From Flavobacteriaceae bacterium UBA5079 (GTDB lineage Bacteria; Bacteroidota; Bacteroidia; Flavobacteriales; Flavobacteriaceae), in NCBI GenBank assembly GCA_002414705.1, contig DIAL01000017.1, positions 1 to 7,610 on the forward strand: a DNA stretch of 7,610 nucleotides, written 5' to 3'. A model generated the notes under the pieces. It was given only the letters and a program-made list of their open reading frames with translations, was not told the DNA's origin and did no database searches. Below, in pieces: positions 5,293-7,610 of the stretch. Within the stretch, counting starts at the first letter, position 1. The number at the start of each line of letters is the position of its first letter. Both the position numbers and the translations under genes were made by a program.

Positions 5293-6897
5293 ATGCCAAC
5301 CGACTGTATTCCGTTTAGAGAAACCAACTTTTTTTCGACTTTAATTTGTGATTATTTAGATGAAAATTCCGCATTAAAGCCCTTTTATAATAGGTTTCCA
5401 AAATTGGATAATTTTCAAGATCAAATTGCTGAAAAAAAAGTGTCTTTTACTAAAGAATCACGTTCGGTTTTAGTTAATAGTTTAAAGAAGCAATATCACA
5501 ACATACAGGTTTCTGCGCTAACACTAGAAAATATTGATGCGTTACAGAACGAAAACACCTTTACGGTTACAACAGGACATCAGTTAAATGTTTTTACGGG
5601 TCCGCTTTATTTCTTTTATAAAATTATTTCGACAATTAACTTATGTGAAGAATTAAAAGCAGCACATCCTAAAAATAATTTTGTGCCTATTTATTGGATG
5701 GCAACTGAAGATCATGATTTTGAAGAAATTAATTATTTCAATTTTGAAGGTAAAAAAGTACAATGGAATCGTGAGGCTTTTGGACCAGTTGGCGAATTGG
5801 ATTTAGAAGGGTTTAAATCTGTTTTTGATGTGTTTTCAAAACAACTCCCTAAAAGTAAAAATAGTGATAGATTAATTGCGCTTTTTCAGGACAGCTATAT
5901 CGCAAATGATAATTTAACCGAAGCCACACGCTATTTGGTAAACGACTTATTTGCAGATTATGGATTGGTTATTTTAGATGGAAATGATAAAGGATTAAAA
6001 CAACAATTCATTCCCTTTGTAAAGGAGGAATTGATTAATCAATCGTCATTTGTAAACGTTTCAGAAACTAACGAAAAATTAAACGCATTAACAGAAAATT
6101 ATAAGATTCAAGTCAATCCACGTCAGATTAATTTGTTTTACATTAATGACGGTTTGCGCGAACGAATTGTAGAAGTTGATGGAACTTATAACGTTTTAGA
6201 AACTGAAATTTCATGGAATATAAATCAACTTTTAGAAGAAGTTGAGAATCATCCCGAACGATTTAGCCCAAATGTTATTTTAAGACCGTTATTCCAAGAA
6301 GTTGTTTTGCCGAATCTCTGTTATATTGGTGGTGGTGGTGAATTGGCGTATTGGTTTCAATTACAATCGAATTTTGAAGCGCAAAATGTACCATTTCCTA
6401 TGTTGTTGTTACGAAATTCAGTTTTGTTAACGACAACCAAACAGCAAGAGAAATTAGAAAAACTAGGATTAGAAAACAAAGACTTATTTTTAAAACAATC
6501 CGAATTGCTAACAAAAGTGACCAAAGCTGCGTCTGAAATAAAAATTGACTTTTCCGAACAAAAACAACATCTTAAAAAACAGTTCGAAGATTTATATCAA
6601 TTAGCTAAACAAACCGATAAATCCTTTAAAGGAGCCGTATCTGCTCAAGAGAAAAAGCAAATTAATGGTTTAGAACATTTAGAAAAACGACTCTTAAAAG
6701 CACAAAAGCGAAACCAATCTGATATTTTGGAACGCGTTAAAATACTTCAGGACGATTTATTTCCAAATCAAAGTTTACAAGAGCGCCAAACCAATTTTTC
6801 AACCTTTTATTTAGAGTTTGGAGACCAATTAATTCAGCAGTTAATGGTAAATTTGCAACCGTTAAAAAACGAATTTATAATATTAAAGTTAGAGTAA
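5293..6897 (+). CDS. bshC: Bacillithiol biosynthesis cysteine-adding enzyme BshC
   Basis: BshC carries out the last step of bacillithiol synthesis, joining cysteine to glucosaminyl-malate in the cytoplasm; bacillithiol is a low-molecular-weight thiol that takes the role of glutathione. The 534-residue length is normal for the family. Family marks include TVTTGHQLNVFTGPLYFFYK (91-110), the Rossmann-like core segment PIYWMATEDHDFEEIN (132-147), and RPLFQEVVLPNLCYIGGGGE (331-350) followed by LAYWFQL. Residues about 385-485 are Lys/Glu/Gln-rich and helical, matching the coiled-coil insertion that mediates dimer contact in known BshC. The start fits the family N-terminus (TDCIPFRETNFFS). bshA and bshB are not in the window; in Bacteroidota they are usually unlinked. 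It probably forms an operon with the decarboxylase gene 3 nt downstream. Confidence 0.96.
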   Translation: MPTDCIPFRETNFFSTLICDYLDENSALKPFYNRFPKLDNFQDQIAEKKVSFTKESRSVLVNSLKKQYHNIQVSALTLENIDALQNENTFTVTTGHQLNVFTGPLYFFYKIISTINLCEELKAAHPKNNFVPIYWMATEDHDFEEINYFNFEGKKVQWNREAFGPVGELDLEGFKSVFDVFSKQLPKSKNSDRLIALFQDSYIANDNLTEATRYLVNDLFADYGLVILDGNDKGLKQQFIPFVKEELINQSSFVNVSETNEKLNALTENYKIQVNPRQINLFYINDGLRERIVEVDGTYNVLETEISWNINQLLEEVENHPERFSPNVILRPLFQEVVLPNLCYIGGGGELAYWFQLQSNFEAQNVPFPMLLLRNSVLLTTTKQQEKLEKLGLENKDLFLKQSELLTKVTKAASEIKIDFSEQKQHLKKQFEDLYQLAKQTDKSFKGAVSAQEKKQINGLEHLEKRLLKAQKRNQSDILERVKILQDDLFPNQSLQERQTNFSTFYLEFGDQLIQQLMVNLQPLKNEFIILKLE

Positions 6898-6900
6898 TTC

Positions 6901-7610
6901 ATGCATAAGATTGATATGGAGCTTGTTGAAATGACATTAGACGTCATGAAATACGCTATTGGTAGAATATCCGCTACAGAACACCAAATAGGAAAACCCA
7001 AAAAATATGAAGAATTAAAAGCACTTGTTGGCGAAACTGTTACGTCTAAAGGTGTTGGAGGTGAGTATGCGTTTAATCTGTGGAAAGAACATTTATCTCA
7101 AGCAAACGTACCAGTAGATCATCCAAGAAATTTAGCCTTTGTGCCCGCTTCACCTACACGAGCTGCTATTATGTTCGATTTGGTTACGTCTGCATCTAGT
7201 ATTCATGGTGCGTATTGGATGGAAGGAGCAGGAGGAATTTTCTGTGAAAACGAAGCCATGTCATGGATTGTCTCCTTAACAGGTTTACCAGAAGGTGCCT
7301 TTGGTGTATTTACAAGTGGCGGAACAGCAGCTAATTTATCAGCAATTGTTACGGCTCGTGAATTTTGGCGTCGTGATGATACGTATAAACGAGAAAAAGG
7401 TTTAATTATAACTTCTATTGGAGCACATTCGTCTATAAAAGCTATGGCAAAAGTTGCAGATGTAGATATTTTACTGGTTGATACGGAAGAGCGCTTGACA
7501 GGTGAAGATTTACGTAAGACTATTGATGGCTTAAATTTTCACCAACGGAAACGTTTATTTGCAGTTGTTGGAACAGGCGGAACAACCAATGCAGGAATTA
7601 TTGACGATTT
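6901..7610 (+). CDS. Pyridoxal-phosphate group II decarboxylase (3' end outside window)
   Basis: The first 236 residues are present; the gene continues past the right edge and has about half the usual family length here. It belongs to the PLP-dependent group II decarboxylases (aromatic amino acid, glutamate, cysteine sulfinate and diaminobutyrate decarboxylases). Marks in order are HPRNLAFVPASPT (75-87 region), the phosphate-binding segment TSGGTAANLSAI (138-149), AHSSIKAMAKVADV (175-188) whose His176 should stack on the cofactor ring, and GTGGTTNAGIIDD (224-236), where Asp235 should contact the pyridine nitrogen. The Schiff-base lysine lies beyond the window. The ATG is 3 nt after the bshC stop, with no terminator or promoter between, so the two are probably co-transcribed. 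The substrate cannot be decided from this half. Confidence 0.88.
   Translation, partial: MHKIDMELVEMTLDVMKYAIGRISATEHQIGKPKKYEELKALVGETVTSKGVGGEYAFNLWKEHLSQANVPVDHPRNLAFVPASPTRAAIMFDLVTSASSIHGAYWMEGAGGIFCENEAMSWIVSLTGLPEGAFGVFTSGGTAANLSAIVTAREFWRRDDTYKREKGLIITSIGAHSSIKAMAKVADVDILLVDTEERLTGEDLRKTIDGLNFHQRKRLFAVVGTGGTTNAGIIDD

Noticed and set aside
1..7610. Mobile element, CRISPR array, phage or defence island
   Set aside because: No transposase or integrase, no spaced direct repeats, no tRNA or attachment site were seen; the genes are housekeeping or envelope genes with uniform base composition.

Overview
The window looks like ordinary chromosomal DNA from a member of the Flavobacteriaceae (Bacteroidota). 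It is strongly AT-rich. Several genes are preceded by the Bacteroidota-type -7 element TAnnTTTG. Two exported proteins have lipoprotein signals followed by acidic residues, and a third has a signal peptide ending FSQ. The enzyme set (RimO, a MiaE-type tRNA hydroxylase, BshC) also fits. No mobile element, CRISPR array, rRNA or tRNA gene was seen.

Layout from left to right. Positions 1-502 (minus) hold the 5' part of a lipoprotein serine hydrolase of the beta-lactamase/class C family, cut by the window edge. A strong hairpin terminator (646-675) separates it from a minus-strand lipoprotein (701-1687) built of three fibronectin-III-like repeats, each with one Cys pair. Divergent from that gene is rimO (1852-3159, plus), with a good promoter and a leader carrying two small hairpins, the second of which covers the ribosome binding site. 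rimO converges, with 24 bp between, on a minus-strand secreted protein with a carboxypeptidase-regulatory-like domain (3184-4452). A MiaE-like gene follows upstream on the minus strand; its true start is best placed at 5177 rather than at the longer 5204 start. It is divergent from bshC (5293-6897, plus). A pyridoxal-phosphate group II decarboxylase begins 3 nt after the bshC stop, probably in the same operon, and runs off the right edge.

How the genes relate. rimO and the miaE-like gene both modify the decoding apparatus (ribosomal protein S12 and tRNA A37), but they are separate transcription units. bshC completes bacillithiol by adding cysteine; the decarboxylase behind it may be metabolically linked or only co-transcribed. 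The three exported proteins are surface or envelope proteins of unknown specific role. I see no clear new system. The points most worth a second look are the rimO leader structure, the Cys-paired repeat lipoprotein, and the bshC-decarboxylase pairing.
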